Positions 52,795 through 61,638 of a stretch of DNA of 64,000 nucleotides are shown piece after piece. The stretch is taken from NCBI GenBank assembly GCA_016458225.1, contig JAEMGR010000016.1, positions 124,001-188,000 of the forward strand. Direction: 5' to 3'. Under the pieces are notes generated by a model that was given only the letters and a program-made list of their open reading frames with translations, was not told the origin of the DNA and searched no databases. The stretch is from Myxococcaceae bacterium JPH2. GTDB lineage: Bacteria > Myxococcota > Myxococcia > Myxococcales > Myxococcaceae. Both the position numbers and the translations under genes were made by a program. How positions within the stretch are numbered: the stretch's first letter is position 1; each line of letters opens with the position of its first letter.

Positions 52795-55040
52795 GCGCCT
52801 TGCTCGTCGAGCAGTGCTTCCAGTTCCTCGAGTGTCATGCGGCCTTGCTTGAAGCGTGACAGGGGATCCGCCTCTCCCTGCTCTTGGGCCGGAGCCTTCG
52901 GTGGGGAGGGAATCGGATCCGCGGAAGGCCGCACCGTGAACCGCCCGGGGTGCTTCGCCTCGAGATGGTCTGCCAGCTCGGCCAGGGTTCGGTGATCGAA
53001 CAAGACCGACGGGAGGATGCGGAGTCCGGTCCGTGCTTCGAGTCCTTTCACGACCGCCACCAACTCGAGCGAGGTCAGCCCCAGCTCGGAATAGCCCCGC
53101 TGAAGATCCGAAGACTCGACTGCTGTGCCTCGGCGCTCGGCGACGAGCTGAAGAAGGAGCGCTCGTGCTGTCGTGGCTGGCACATCTCCGCGCGCTGGAG
53201 GCGGAGTCGCGCGCGCGGTGGACTCGGGAGCAGGCGCGAGCACGCGCTCCGCCGACGGCGCGGTGTCCTCATGCGGGTGGCGCGGGCGCGGGAGCGGGAA
53301 GCGAGTCCGGCGGAAGCGATACGTGGGAAGCGAGAGCCGCCTCACCGGAAGTCCCTCGAACATCGCTTCGGCGTCGAAGTCCTGCCCCTGCACCCAGAGT
53401 CGGCCGAGCTCATGCCAGGCACGCTTCCGGATGCACTCGGATGCGGTCGGGCCATCCACCGCGACGTCGGAGGCGGTGAGAATGGATGGATTCTGCTCGC
53501 CAGCCAGGAAGTGGTCGAACAGGCGAATCAAATCGTCGAGCGTCTCGACCACGAAGCCGGCGCGAGCGGGGAACGCCTGTCGCCCCACGATGAGCGTGTA
53601 CATGATGTTCAGGGGCGAGTAGCGCTGCGCTCCAGCGCGCTGGCGCACGCCAGACTCTTTGAAGAACCAGAGGTAGGTCTGGATCGTCTCGCGGAGCTGC
53701 TCCGGGGTGCTGGAGGAGAGCAGGATCAGATACTTCGCGAAGGCGCGGTGGACGGTCGGCGGCGCGTCCTCGGGGGCTTCGAGGATGAGGTGACCGAGCA
53801 TCCCGCCCGTCCCGGACGAAGTGATCGAGGCCCGCAGTGGGATGTCGACAGTCGAGCCCAGGATGGAGAGCTGTGGCTTCCAGGGCCTCGGTTCGGCCAA
53901 GAAGAAGAACGGCGAGGGTTCGAACTCGATGTTCGGGTTGCGCTCGCCAGACACTTGCGTGGGGAGCAGGGTCCGGGTCTCGAACTGGAGCAGCACCTTG
54001 CTGAGCTGAAGCAGGGTCGAGACGCTCTCTCCGTGGCCGACGTTCGACTTCACCGAGCTGATGGCGCAGAAGCCGGTCGCATCGGTGGAGTGCTGGAACG
54101 CCCGGCTCATGCCATCGAACTCGATCGCGTCGCCCAAGAGAGAACCGTTGGCTGCGGTCTCGGCGCAGCTGATCGTCGCCGGGTCGATCTTCGCGCGGTC
54201 GAAGCTCTCGATGAGGAATTGAGCCTGGCGTGCCGCGCTTGGGGCGGTGAACCACGAGGTTCGACCTTCCTGGGCGACGTGGCTCGACTTGATGATGCCG
54301 TAGACGTGGTCGGCGTCATCCCGCGCGGAGTCCAGGGGCCGGAGCATGAGCGCCACCACGCCCTCGGCGGGAATCCATCCGTTGTCCGCACCGTACGGAC
54401 GAGACCGTGGTTCCTCGGAGGGGCTCATCATCGAGGAGGAGGTGGAGTAGTGGTCCGGGTGCATCAGGAGGTTCGCCCCGATGACCAGCGCCCGCCGACA
54501 CTCGCCAGAGCGAAGGGCCTGACAGGCGAGGTGGATCGCCATGAGCGAGGAGCAACAGCCCGCGTCGACGGTGGTGTTGATGCCTCGGAAGTCGAAGAAG
54601 TACGCGAGCCGCGAGGCCAGCGCGTACAGGTGCGTGCTCTGGGGGATGAGCTTCTGGTAGTCCGCGTAGGTCAACCCCGCGAACACGCCCACGTCATGCC
54701 CGAGCTGTGACGGGCGGTATCCCGCATCCTCGATGCAAGACCAGGCCACCTCCATCGCGATCCGCGCCTGGGGATCGAGCATGGCCAGGCCATCCGGATC
54801 GACGTCGAAGAACCCGGCGTCAAAGCAGTCATAGTCGGGGACGAACGACCCGTGTCGGCACCGCGACTGATGCGCGACGAACGCTTTCGAGGCCGCGTCA
54901 CCGACGAAGTGCGCATGAGACCAGCGCTCGGCGGGAACCGGCTCGACGAAATTGTGATTCCTTAACAGCCCTTGCCAGAACGTATGGTGTTCATGGGCCT
55001 GCGGGAAGCGGCCGCTCAGACCAACAATTCCAACGTCCAA
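52791..55040 (-). CDS. Gene A: non-elongating ketosynthase (KS0) with ACP and docking tail
   Basis: 749 residues, first gene of the operon. The KS (about 1-430) keeps Cys 162 in DAGCCSS and the NVGH His, but the HGTGT motif reads AANGS with Ala 296, so decarboxylative elongation is not expected. A KS-linker follows. The ACP is around Ser 657, in LGLTSLEL, where Thr replaces the usual Asp before the Ser. The last about 30 residues (FKQGRMTLEELEALLDEQG) look like a C-terminal docking helix. TTG at 55040 is the only sensible start: an in-frame stop lies one codon upstream of it and the protein begins directly at the KS N-terminus. Likely job: receive an acyl chain from another synthase protein and hand it on. 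Confidence 0.9.
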   Translation of the reverse strand: MDVGIVGLSGRFPQAHEHHTFWQGLLRNHNFVEPVPAERWSHAHFVGDAASKAFVAHQSRCRHGSFVPDYDCFDAGFFDVDPDGLAMLDPQARIAMEVAWSCIEDAGYRPSQLGHDVGVFAGLTYADYQKLIPQSTHLYALASRLAYFFDFRGINTTVDAGCCSSLMAIHLACQALRSGECRRALVIGANLLMHPDHYSTSSSMMSPSEEPRSRPYGADNGWIPAEGVVALMLRPLDSARDDADHVYGIIKSSHVAQEGRTSWFTAPSAARQAQFLIESFDRAKIDPATISCAETAANGSLLGDAIEFDGMSRAFQHSTDATGFCAISSVKSNVGHGESVSTLLQLSKVLLQFETRTLLPTQVSGERNPNIEFEPSPFFFLAEPRPWKPQLSILGSTVDIPLRASITSSGTGGMLGHLILEAPEDAPPTVHRAFAKYLILLSSSTPEQLRETIQTYLWFFKESGVRQRAGAQRYSPLNIMYTLIVGRQAFPARAGFVVETLDDLIRLFDHFLAGEQNPSILTASDVAVDGPTASECIRKRAWHELGRLWVQGQDFDAEAMFEGLPVRRLSLPTYRFRRTRFPLPRPRHPHEDTAPSAERVLAPAPESTARATPPPARGDVPATTARALLLQLVAERRGTAVESSDLQRGYSELGLTSLELVAVVKGLEARTGLRILPSVLFDHRTLAELADHLEAKHPGRFTVRPSADPIPSPPKAPAQEQGEADPLSRFKQGRMTLEELEALLDEQGA

Positions 55041-55090
55041 GAGTCAGCCCCCGAGGTGAACAATCGACGCGAACCACCATCACTGATCAG

Positions 55091-55121
55091 AGCCTACCAC
55101 TCCGCGACAATTCAGAGTCAA
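55091..55121 (-). promoter_or_regulatory. Candidate promoter of the polyketide operon
   Basis: In the 127-base gap before gene A, TTGACT (121 to 116 within 55,100s) and TAGGCT (55096 to 55091) lie 19 bases apart on the minus strand. The -35 is close to consensus; the -10 and the long spacer are not. It would give a leader of about 45 bases to the TTG at 55040. Confidence 0.4.
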
Positions 55122-55167
55122 TGTTGTGAATAGGTGGTCCGGGAGGGTGTCCTCTGGGGTTTGGAAT

Positions 55168-56523
55168 TCAGGGCCGAGACGTCAAACCCAGGCGGCGTGC
55201 CATGTCTGACGTGAAGACCCCTTGGGGGTCATATTTGGCTTTGGCCGCGAGCCAGCGCTCGACCGCGGGGTACATCGCGCGGAAGGTGGAGGCTTCGACG
55301 TAGGAGTCCTTGCCAAGATAGACACGCCCACCCGCGTCCAGCACCATCGCGTCCAGCCTGCGCAGCAGCGTCACCGTGTTCTTCCGAATGGGAAAGTCGA
55401 TCGCGAACGTATAGCCCTCGCGAGGAAAGGACAGCACGCCGCCGCTTTCTTTTCCGAGGCGTTTGAGCACGTTGAGAAAGGGCAGTTCTCCCGACGAGAG
55501 GATGGTGCCCAGGATTTCGCGCATGCGGCGCAGGCCATCCTCGAGCGGGATGACGAATTGATATTGGGTAAAGCCGCGCCGGCCGTAGCCGCGGTTCCAA
55601 TAGGCAATCTTGTCGAGCGGGTAGAGGAACCCTTCGTAATGGCCAAAGGCGGGCGCTCCACGCAGGAGCCATTGAATGACAGCGTTGACCACGCGAATCG
55701 TGAGCCGATTGAGCGTGAAGTTCGGCAGCTCGAATGGCACCGCGAGCTTGGGCGGACCCGACACACGCAGTGGGTTGGCGGCAAGGCGCGCGGGCAATTC
55801 GGCGAGCGTGGCGGGCTCGCCAACCGACACCACGCCACGGCCGAGCCGTGCGCCAGTCGCCATCACATCCAACGTCGCCACCGACCAGGAGAACGCGCGA
55901 TCGTTCTCCTCCAACGCGGCCAGCATGGCTTCGAGGTCCTTCACGGGCACCGACTTCTGCCGGAAGTAGGTGGTCTCGATCTTCTTCAGACGGATGCGCG
56001 CGTTCAGCACGGTGCCCAGCAGGCCCATGCCGCCGAACGTCGCCCAGAACAGGTCGGCGTTTTCATCGCGGCTCGCCTGAACGACTTCGCCACTGGCGAG
56101 GAGGACGGTGATGGCCTCGACGCAGTTGCTGAAGCTGCCATGGGCGTGGTGCGCCTTGCTGTGCACGTCATTGGCAATGCACCCGCCGACCGTGACGAAC
56201 TTGGTGCCGGGAGTGATGAGGGGGAACCATCCGCGAGGCGCGAAGTCGTGGATGATCTGTTCCAGGCTGACGCCGGCTTCACAGGTCAAGACGCCGGTAT
56301 CGGCCTCGAATCCGAGGTAGCGATCGAGCCACCGCAGTCCCAGCACCTGCCCGCCCGCGTTCAGCGCCGCGTCGCCATAGCTGCGGCCGAGCCCGCGCGC
56401 GATCGTGCCCGAGCGATCCATCACGGACGCCACCTGCGCGGTCGACGCCGGTTCGCGCAGCACGCAGTCGACCCGGAGGTTGTTGCCCCAGCCAGAGAGT
56501 CGAGCTGTCGCCGGATGATTCAC
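55168..56523 (-). CDS. FAD-dependent oxidase of the DprE1 / aldonolactone oxidase (VAO) family
   Basis: 451 residues. FAD-binding motifs match decaprenylphosphoryl-ribose 2-oxidase (DprE1) by eye: GLGRSYGDAALNAGG near residue 44, and PGTKFVTVGGCIANDVH followed by KAHHAHGSF near 105-132. DprE1 oxidises the sugar 2-OH of a lipid-linked ribose in cell-envelope glycan synthesis; outside mycobacteria many relatives have unknown substrates. GTG start at 56523 has AAGG nine bases upstream. It is co-directional with the polyketide genes, 127 bases upstream of gene A. It could be a tailoring oxidase or an unrelated neighbour; its usual partner, a DprE2-type reductase, is not in the window. Confidence 0.85.
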   Translation of the reverse strand: MNHPATARLSGWGNNLRVDCVLREPASTAQVASVMDRSGTIARGLGRSYGDAALNAGGQVLGLRWLDRYLGFEADTGVLTCEAGVSLEQIIHDFAPRGWFPLITPGTKFVTVGGCIANDVHSKAHHAHGSFSNCVEAITVLLASGEVVQASRDENADLFWATFGGMGLLGTVLNARIRLKKIETTYFRQKSVPVKDLEAMLAALEENDRAFSWSVATLDVMATGARLGRGVVSVGEPATLAELPARLAANPLRVSGPPKLAVPFELPNFTLNRLTIRVVNAVIQWLLRGAPAFGHYEGFLYPLDKIAYWNRGYGRRGFTQYQFVIPLEDGLRRMREILGTILSSGELPFLNVLKRLGKESGGVLSFPREGYTFAIDFPIRKNTVTLLRRLDAMVLDAGGRVYLGKDSYVEASTFRAMYPAVERWLAAKAKYDPQGVFTSDMARRLGLTSRP

Positions 56524-56620
56524 GGCCGCGGACCTTAGCCGTGCCGGTATTCCACGAAAAGCCGAGGAATGGCTTCTGACGAGGAAGAAGACGCCGAGGC
56601 GGGCTCCGGCAGGCGCCGAA

Positions 56621-56680
56621 AACGGTTCATCCCCGTAAGCACCTGTGCTTCAGGCTCCTACGGAGCTGTTCCAGTGTCCC
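56621..56680. repeat. Left 60-bp direct repeat (copy of the tRNA-Glu downstream region)
   Basis: Matches 63809-63868 in the same orientation at 55 of 60 positions. It contains a decayed version of the 15-bp terminator hairpin found after tRNA-Glu and ends at the bases that begin the tRNA 3' end. It marks the left edge of the segment carrying the restriction-modification genes. Confidence 0.85.
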
Positions 56681-56812
56681 AGCCGTCAACTACCCATTAC
56701 GTCGTAGGGGTTACCTATGACCGCCGAACATGGGGACCCGCTGGCTTTGGACGGCCCCCAAAAGCTCAGTCACTCCAATCGCTTATAACGTGTGCTTCCG
56801 CGCCCAAGGACT

Positions 56813-56859
56813 CCAGGACACTGGCCTTTCAAGCCGGTAACACGGGTTCGAATCCCGTC
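56813..56859 (+). pseudogene. tRNA-Glu fragment (inverted relative to the intact copy)
   Basis: 47 bases match the middle of tRNA-Glu(TTC) with one mismatch: part of the D-arm, the anticodon arm with loop CTTTCAA, the variable region and the T-arm (GGTTCGAATCC). The acceptor stem cannot form because the 3' side reads CCGGCTG and no complementary CAGCCGG is found at the right distance. It lies on the plus strand, opposite to the intact gene at 63863. It is a remnant, not a working tRNA. Confidence 0.8.
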
Positions 56860-56972
56860 CGGCTGGATCGGCACGTGGGCAGGTGGTCGCACTGGTGTAT
56901 CCCCCAATTCAAACGGACTGGGCTTGATCCACCTCACTGGACACCAAGGAAGAGGCAGGTACGGTGTCCGAT

Positions 56973-57056
56973 ATGAAGGAAGAGGAGAAGCCGCGACGTC
57001 CACGGCGTAGCTACACGGAGGAGTTCAAGGCCGTGACGTTGGCGCTCGAGAGCTGA
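56973..57056 (+). pseudogene. Truncated IS3-family transposase OrfA start
   Basis: A 27-codon frame reading MKEEEKPRRPRRSYTEEF then KAVTLALES and a stop. The RRSYTEEFKA core is typical of the N-terminal helix-turn-helix of IS3/IS911 OrfA. The rest of the element is gone. It lies directly beside the stop of hsdR and shows insertion-sequence traffic at this edge of the island. Confidence 0.65.
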
Positions 57057-57079
57057 GGCGCGCTGGATTGACCCACCCA

Positions 57080-60000
57080 CTACCGGCGGCGGGGCTTCGG
57101 TGGGGGATCCAACTTCGGGCCAGTCTCAGCGGCCATTAGCGGCCTCGCCGGACCGTGCCGATACTCCTGCGTCGGCAGTTGAACCACGCTGGTCGGAGCG
57201 TCCGGGCTCGCAGGCGCTGGCGCCCCCAATAGTCCGTCCTCGGCCCAGGTTTCACAGAGTCGCTCTGCCTGCTCCATCACCGTCTGTGTCGCCACTTCCT
57301 GCCGATCCGGCGGGTACTTGTACTTGCGGAGCAACCGCTTCACCAGGGTTCGGAGCTTCGCCCGGGCGGTCTCCCGCTGTGCCCAGTCGATGGTCACATT
57401 CCGGCGGATGATTTCGGTCAGTTCCCGGGCCATGGCCTTCAACACCGGCTCGCCCATGAACTGGAGCGCGGCATTGCTCAGGCCGAGGGCATCGTAGAAG
57501 GCCAGCTCGTCGTCGGAGAGTCCGAGATCGTCGCCACGCGCCTGGGCCTCACGCATCTCATGGGCGAGCTTGATCAGCTCGTCGATCACCTGTGCGGTCT
57601 CGATGGCCCTGTTCCGGTAGGTCCGGAGCGCGCGCTCCAGCATCTCCGAGAAGTTCCGGGACTGGACGAGGTTGGTCCGCGATCTCTTCTTCAGCTCGTC
57701 GTTCAACAGCTTCCGGAGCAGCTCCAAGGCCAGGTTTCGCTGCGGCAGGCCGCGCACTTCGGCGAGGAACTCATCCGAGAGGATGCTGATGTCCGGCTTC
57801 TTCAGGCCGGCTGCCTGGAAGATGTCCACGACCTCTTCGGATGCGGCAACGGCGCGGCTAACGATCTGTCGGATGGCGTGGTCGAGGTCTTCCTCGGGCT
57901 TGGCGTCCACTGCCGCTCGCTTCACCAGCGCCGCCTTTACCGCCTGGAAGAACGCCACCTCGTCGCGAACCCGAAGAGCGTCCTCGTGTGGCACTGCCAG
58001 CGCGAACGCGCGGCTCAGCTCGGTGACGGTCTGGACGAAGCGGTCCTTCCCGTCCTCTTGCTTCAGGATGTGCTCCTGTGCAGTGGGCAGGAAGTTGAGC
58101 AGCACCTTTGGCGCGCTGAGCGCCGCCTGGTAGTCGAGACCATGGAACATGGCCTGGCAGACCTCGAAGCGCGCCAGCATCGCTGCCACGGCCTCGTTCT
58201 GGTCGATGGCGGTGCTGCCCTTGCCACCGGCCTCCGTGTACGTGGCCAAGGCGGACTTGAGCTGATCAGCGAGGCCCAGGTAGTCCACGACGAGACCGCC
58301 TGGCTTGTCCCTGAACACCCGGTTCACGCGGGCGATGGCCTGCATGAGCCCGTGACCGCGCATCGGCTTGTCCACGTACATGGTGTGGACGCAGGGGGCG
58401 TCGAACCCGGTCAGCCACATGTCCCGGACGAGGACCAGCTTCAGCTCGTCCTTCGGGTTCTTGAAGCGGGTCGCGAGCGCCTCGCGACGCCCCTTGCTGC
58501 GGATGTGTGGCTGCCAGTCCAGTCGGTCCGACGCCGAGCCGGTCATCACGACCTTGATGCTGCCCTTTTCGTCATCGTCGCTGTGCCACTCCGGCCGCAG
58601 TTTGGTCAGCTCGCGGTAGAGGTCCACGCAGATCCGCCGGCTCATGCAGACCACCATGGCCTTGCCTTCCATGGTCTCCAGCCGGCGCTCCAGGTGCCGC
58701 ACCAGGTCCTTGGCGATGACGGCAAGCCGCTTCTCGGTGCCGACCACCGCTTCGAGCTGGGCCCACTTGCTCTTGAGCCGCTCCCGGCGGACCTCCTCCT
58801 CCCCCTCCGTGACCTCGTCGAACTCTTGGTCGATGTTGGGACGTTCCGAGTCCTGCAGCTCCAACTTGGCGAGGCGCCCCTCGTAGTAGATCGGCACCGT
58901 GGCGCCGTCCTCGACGGCACGCTGGATGTCGTAGACGCTGATGTACTCGCCGAACACCGCCCGGGTGTTCTTGTCCGTGGTCTCGATGGGCGTGCCGGTG
59001 AAGCCGATGAAGCTGGCTCCGGGGAGGGCGTCGCGAAGGTGACGGGCGAACCCGTCGATGAAGTCGTACTGGCTCCGGTGCGCTTCGTCGGCGACGACGA
59101 TGATATTCCGGCGGTCCGAGAGCAGCGGGAACCGGTCGCCCTTCTCCTCGGGTGCGAACTTCTGCATGGTCGTGAAGACCACGCCGCCGCTGTTGACCCG
59201 CAGCTTGTGCCGGAGGTCAGCGCGGTCTACCGCCTGAACCGGCTTCTGCCGGAGTAGTTCATGGCAGCGGCTGAACGTCGCGAAGAGCTGGTCATCGAGA
59301 TCGCTCCGGTCGGTGAGAACCACCAGTGTCGGGTTCTGCATGGCTGGATGCAGAATGACCTTGCCGGCGTAGAAGGCCATGGTGAGGCTCTTGCCGCTGC
59401 CTTGCGTGTGCCAGACCACGCCGACGCGCCGATCTCCTTCCGGCCGTGCGGCTTGAACCGTGGCCTCCACCGCCTGCTGCACGGCATGGAACTGATGGTA
59501 GCCGCCGAGCTTCTTCACGACCTCCGCGCCGTCCTCCTCGAAGACAACGAAGTGCCGGATGAAGTCTAGGAGGCGGCGCTTCTCGAAGACGCCCCGGACG
59601 AGGACCTCCAGCCCGAGCAGGTTTGAGGGCGCAAGAGCCTCACCCTCGATGGTCCGCCATGGGGCAAACCGCTCCCGGTTCGCCGTGAGCGAGCCAATGC
59701 GCGCATCCAGGCCATCGCTGACGACGAGGATCTCGTTGAAGCGGAAGAGGGACGGAATGTCCTTCTTGTAGGTCTGGAGCTGGTGGAAGGCCGTCCAGAT
59801 GGTGGCGTCCTCGGCGGCGGCGTTCTTCAACTCGATGACGGCGACGGGGATGCCGTTGAGGAAGACGAGGATGTCGGGACGGCGGTTGTGGCCCGCCTCG
59901 ACCACCGTGAACTGGCTCACCACCAGCCAGTCGTTGTTGTCGGGGTCCTCAAAGTCAATCAGCCGCACCCGATCCCCGACGACGCGACCGTCCCGAAGGT

Positions 60001-60295
60001 ATTCGACCTCCACGCCATCGACGAGAAGCCGGTGATTCCGGCGGTTCTCCTGAACGAGGGAGGGGTGCTCCTGAATCAGGACCTTCCGGAGCCCCTCGTC
60101 CAGAGCCGCTGCCGGCAGCCCGGGGTTTATCCGCTCCATGGCGGTCCGGAGCCGGTTCACCAAGGTGACCTCGCCCAGGCTCTTGCGATCAGGCCCAGGC
60201 TCGTTCTTCTGGGCGACGACCACCGAGTACTCCAGCTCCTCGAAGTACCGGAGCGCCTCTTCTTCTGCGACAAACTCGGTGAGTGTCGGGCTCAT
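57080..60295 (-). CDS. hsdR: Type I restriction enzyme R subunit
   Basis: Motor and nuclease subunit that translocates DNA and cuts it when the M2S core finds unmethylated sites. 1071 residues, normal for the family. The PD-(D/E)xK nuclease site is D141 with the ELK at 155-157. Walker A is TQGSGKS (297-303). The helicase DEAH box is [11 protein letters not shown], followed by further SF2 motifs (TGTPIE). ATG at 60295 starts two bases after the hsdS stop (TGACCATG), so the two are coupled. It is last in the hsdM-hsdS-hsdR operon. Confidence 0.97.
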   Translation of the reverse strand: MSPTLTEFVAEEEALRYFEELEYSVVVAQKNEPGPDRKSLGEVTLVNRLRTAMERINPGLPAAALDEGLRKVLIQEHPSLVQENRRNHRLLVDGVEVEYLRDGRVVGDRVRLIDFEDPDNNDWLVVSQFTVVEAGHNRRPDILVFLNGIPVAVIELKNAAAEDATIWTAFHQLQTYKKDIPSLFRFNEILVVSDGLDARIGSLTANRERFAPWRTIEGEALAPSNLLGLEVLVRGVFEKRRLLDFIRHFVVFEEDGAEVVKKLGGYHQFHAVQQAVEATVQAARPEGDRRVGVVWHTQGSGKSLTMAFYAGKVILHPAMQNPTLVVLTDRSDLDDQLFATFSRCHELLRQKPVQAVDRADLRHKLRVNSGGVVFTTMQKFAPEEKGDRFPLLSDRRNIIVVADEAHRSQYDFIDGFARHLRDALPGASFIGFTGTPIETTDKNTRAVFGEYISVYDIQRAVEDGATVPIYYEGRLAKLELQDSERPNIDQEFDEVTEGEEEVRRERLKSKWAQLEAVVGTEKRLAVIAKDLVRHLERRLETMEGKAMVVCMSRRICVDLYRELTKLRPEWHSDDDEKGSIKVVMTGSASDRLDWQPHIRSKGRREALATRFKNPKDELKLVLVRDMWLTGFDAPCVHTMYVDKPMRGHGLMQAIARVNRVFRDKPGGLVVDYLGLADQLKSALATYTEAGGKGSTAIDQNEAVAAMLARFEVCQAMFHGLDYQAALSAPKVLLNFLPTAQEHILKQEDGKDRFVQTVTELSRAFALAVPHEDALRVRDEVAFFQAVKAALVKRAAVDAKPEEDLDHAIRQIVSRAVAASEEVVDIFQAAGLKKPDISILSDEFLAEVRGLPQRNLALELLRKLLNDELKKRSRTNLVQSRNFSEMLERALRTYRNRAIETAQVIDELIKLAHEMREAQARGDDLGLSDDELAFYDALGLSNAALQFMGEPVLKAMARELTEIIRRNVTIDWAQRETARAKLRTLVKRLLRKYKYPPDRQEVATQTVMEQAERLCETWAEDGLLGAPAPASPDAPTSVVQLPTQEYRHGPARPLMAAETGPKLDPPPKPRRR

Positions 60296-60297
60296 GG

Positions 60298-61638
60298 TCA
60301 GGCGCTGGCAGCGAGTTGGGCTTCGGCGTCGCTGACGCGGATTTCACCGGAGATGAGCTTCGGGAGGAGCAGGTCGCGGAGTTGGCCCAACGTCACCGAT
60401 TCCCGCAGATTCAGCTCGATTCGGCCGAGGATGCTGAAAACCGCGGATTCGAAGCGCCTCTGCACTGCGGCCGGAGGGAGGACCACGCTCAGGGTCGAAA
60501 AGGTCTCTCGCGTGATCGTGTCGAAGACCGACCCGTGAGTGCGCGCCCGAAGGCGGTCTACCGTACTCTTCAATAGGTAGTAGGCGAAGAAATCCGCTCC
60601 GTGTTGTTTGGATCGGACTCCATAGCAGGACTGGTTTATCGCCATCGGCACAGCAGTCAGCGCGAGCTTTCCGACTGTCCCTCTCGCGCTGATGATCGTT
60701 GTCCTTGGTGGGAGCAGCTCAGCAGCGCAGTTCTCCAGGCCAAGTTGCGTGATCGTCTTTTCGGTATGAATTACCCACACGTCACCGTCGGCTGGAGCAT
60801 CCTTCACGGAGAACCATGGGATCTCGCCGCCCCAGTACTGAGATTCACTTGTCCGGGGCGTTCCTCCGGTACGTAATTCGATGCACGACGAAAGGGCCTG
60901 GGTACTCCACCCTTCCGGAATCTCGCCCAGCTCCGAGTTCACGAGCCGGCTTTGGAACAGCGCCGCCGTCTCCGCGTCCATGCCCTCCGGCTGGCGACCC
61001 TCGGCCTTGGCCCGGACCGGATCGAAGTCCACGAACCAGGACCGGAACAGCGCCTGGGCCATGGCCTCCAGGGTCCGGTTCATGCGGCGGTTGAGGTCGA
61101 TTTTGTCGTCGAGGGCGCCCAAAACCCCTGCGATTGCTTTTTGCTCATCGAGCGGAGGCAACCGCACGGGACACGCTTCGATGCGTCCGGGAGAGGTGTG
61201 GAGGATCTTCGTGCCGGAGGCGGTTTGAAACAGATGCTGGTTGAATGGCCGCGAGAGGAACACCCAGTACAGGTAGTCGAGGCTCGCGGCATCGCGGCGC
61301 TGAAGCACGACCTTCCCCAAACGCTGGTTGTGGAGGTACGTCCTTCCGTCGTTCGGAACGCGAGCAGGAATCCCTAGGATCTCGCCTCCCGCCGTCTGGC
61401 AGGTCATCACCAGAAGCACGTCGCCAGGAGCCAGCTCATACTCCTTCGGGTACTCGCCCGTGTACTCCTTCACGGCGGTTGAATCGAATCGAAACCCGCC
61501 CGAGTAATTGAAGTTGCCGATGGCAACCACGATGGGGCGGCCCGTCAACTCGTCGGAGAACAACTCGCTCCGGAACGGCCACCCATGCCGAACCGAGACG
61601 AGATCGCCAAGTCGAACTTCCGTCCAGGCACCGCTCAT
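60298..61638 (-). CDS. hsdS: Type I restriction-modification specificity subunit
   Basis: 446 residues with two target-recognition domains, each followed by a conserved helical spacer: [21 protein letters not shown] around 165-185, and the second copy ending near [11 protein letters not shown]. The first domain starts with [15 protein letters not shown] and the second with GEIPEGWS. The protein determines the bipartite DNA site; the site cannot be predicted by eye. ATG overlaps the hsdM stop (ATGA). The base composition around 60560-60800 is more AT-rich than its neighbours, common for exchanged recognition domains. Confidence 0.96.
   Translation of the reverse strand: MSGAWTEVRLGDLVSVRHGWPFRSELFSDELTGRPIVVAIGNFNYSGGFRFDSTAVKEYTGEYPKEYELAPGDVLLVMTCQTAGGEILGIPARVPNDGRTYLHNQRLGKVVLQRRDAASLDYLYWVFLSRPFNQHLFQTASGTKILHTSPGRIEACPVRLPPLDEQKAIAGVLGALDDKIDLNRRMNRTLEAMAQALFRSWFVDFDPVRAKAEGRQPEGMDAETAALFQSRLVNSELGEIPEGWSTQALSSCIELRTGGTPRTSESQYWGGEIPWFSVKDAPADGDVWVIHTEKTITQLGLENCAAELLPPRTTIISARGTVGKLALTAVPMAINQSCYGVRSKQHGADFFAYYLLKSTVDRLRARTHGSVFDTITRETFSTLSVVLPPAAVQRRFESAVFSILGRIELNLRESVTLGQLRDLLLPKLISGEIRVSDAEAQLAASA

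Larger units (their letters stand above)
56524..56972. other. Non-coding mosaic region between the DprE1-like gene and the R-M island
   Basis: Apart from the direct repeat, the tRNA-Glu fragment and the IS3 stub annotated separately, I recognise nothing here. Short ORFs are present in several frames but none has a ribosome site or family-like content. The mix of fragments suggests repeated insertion and loss at this spot. Confidence 0.6.

Noticed and set aside
2844-55040. HMGS beta-branching cassette, trans-ER, PPTase or E3 within the cluster
   Set aside because: I looked for these usual trans-AT or PDH partners and found none; E3 and PPTase may be supplied from elsewhere in the genome.
56792-56866. 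A second working tRNA-Glu
   Set aside because: The anticodon and T arms are good but the acceptor stem cannot pair and the D-arm start is lost.
56569-57010. Short frames between the DprE1-like gene and hsdR
   Set aside because: They cross the repeat, the tRNA fragment and the IS3 stub, and have no family features or ribosome site.
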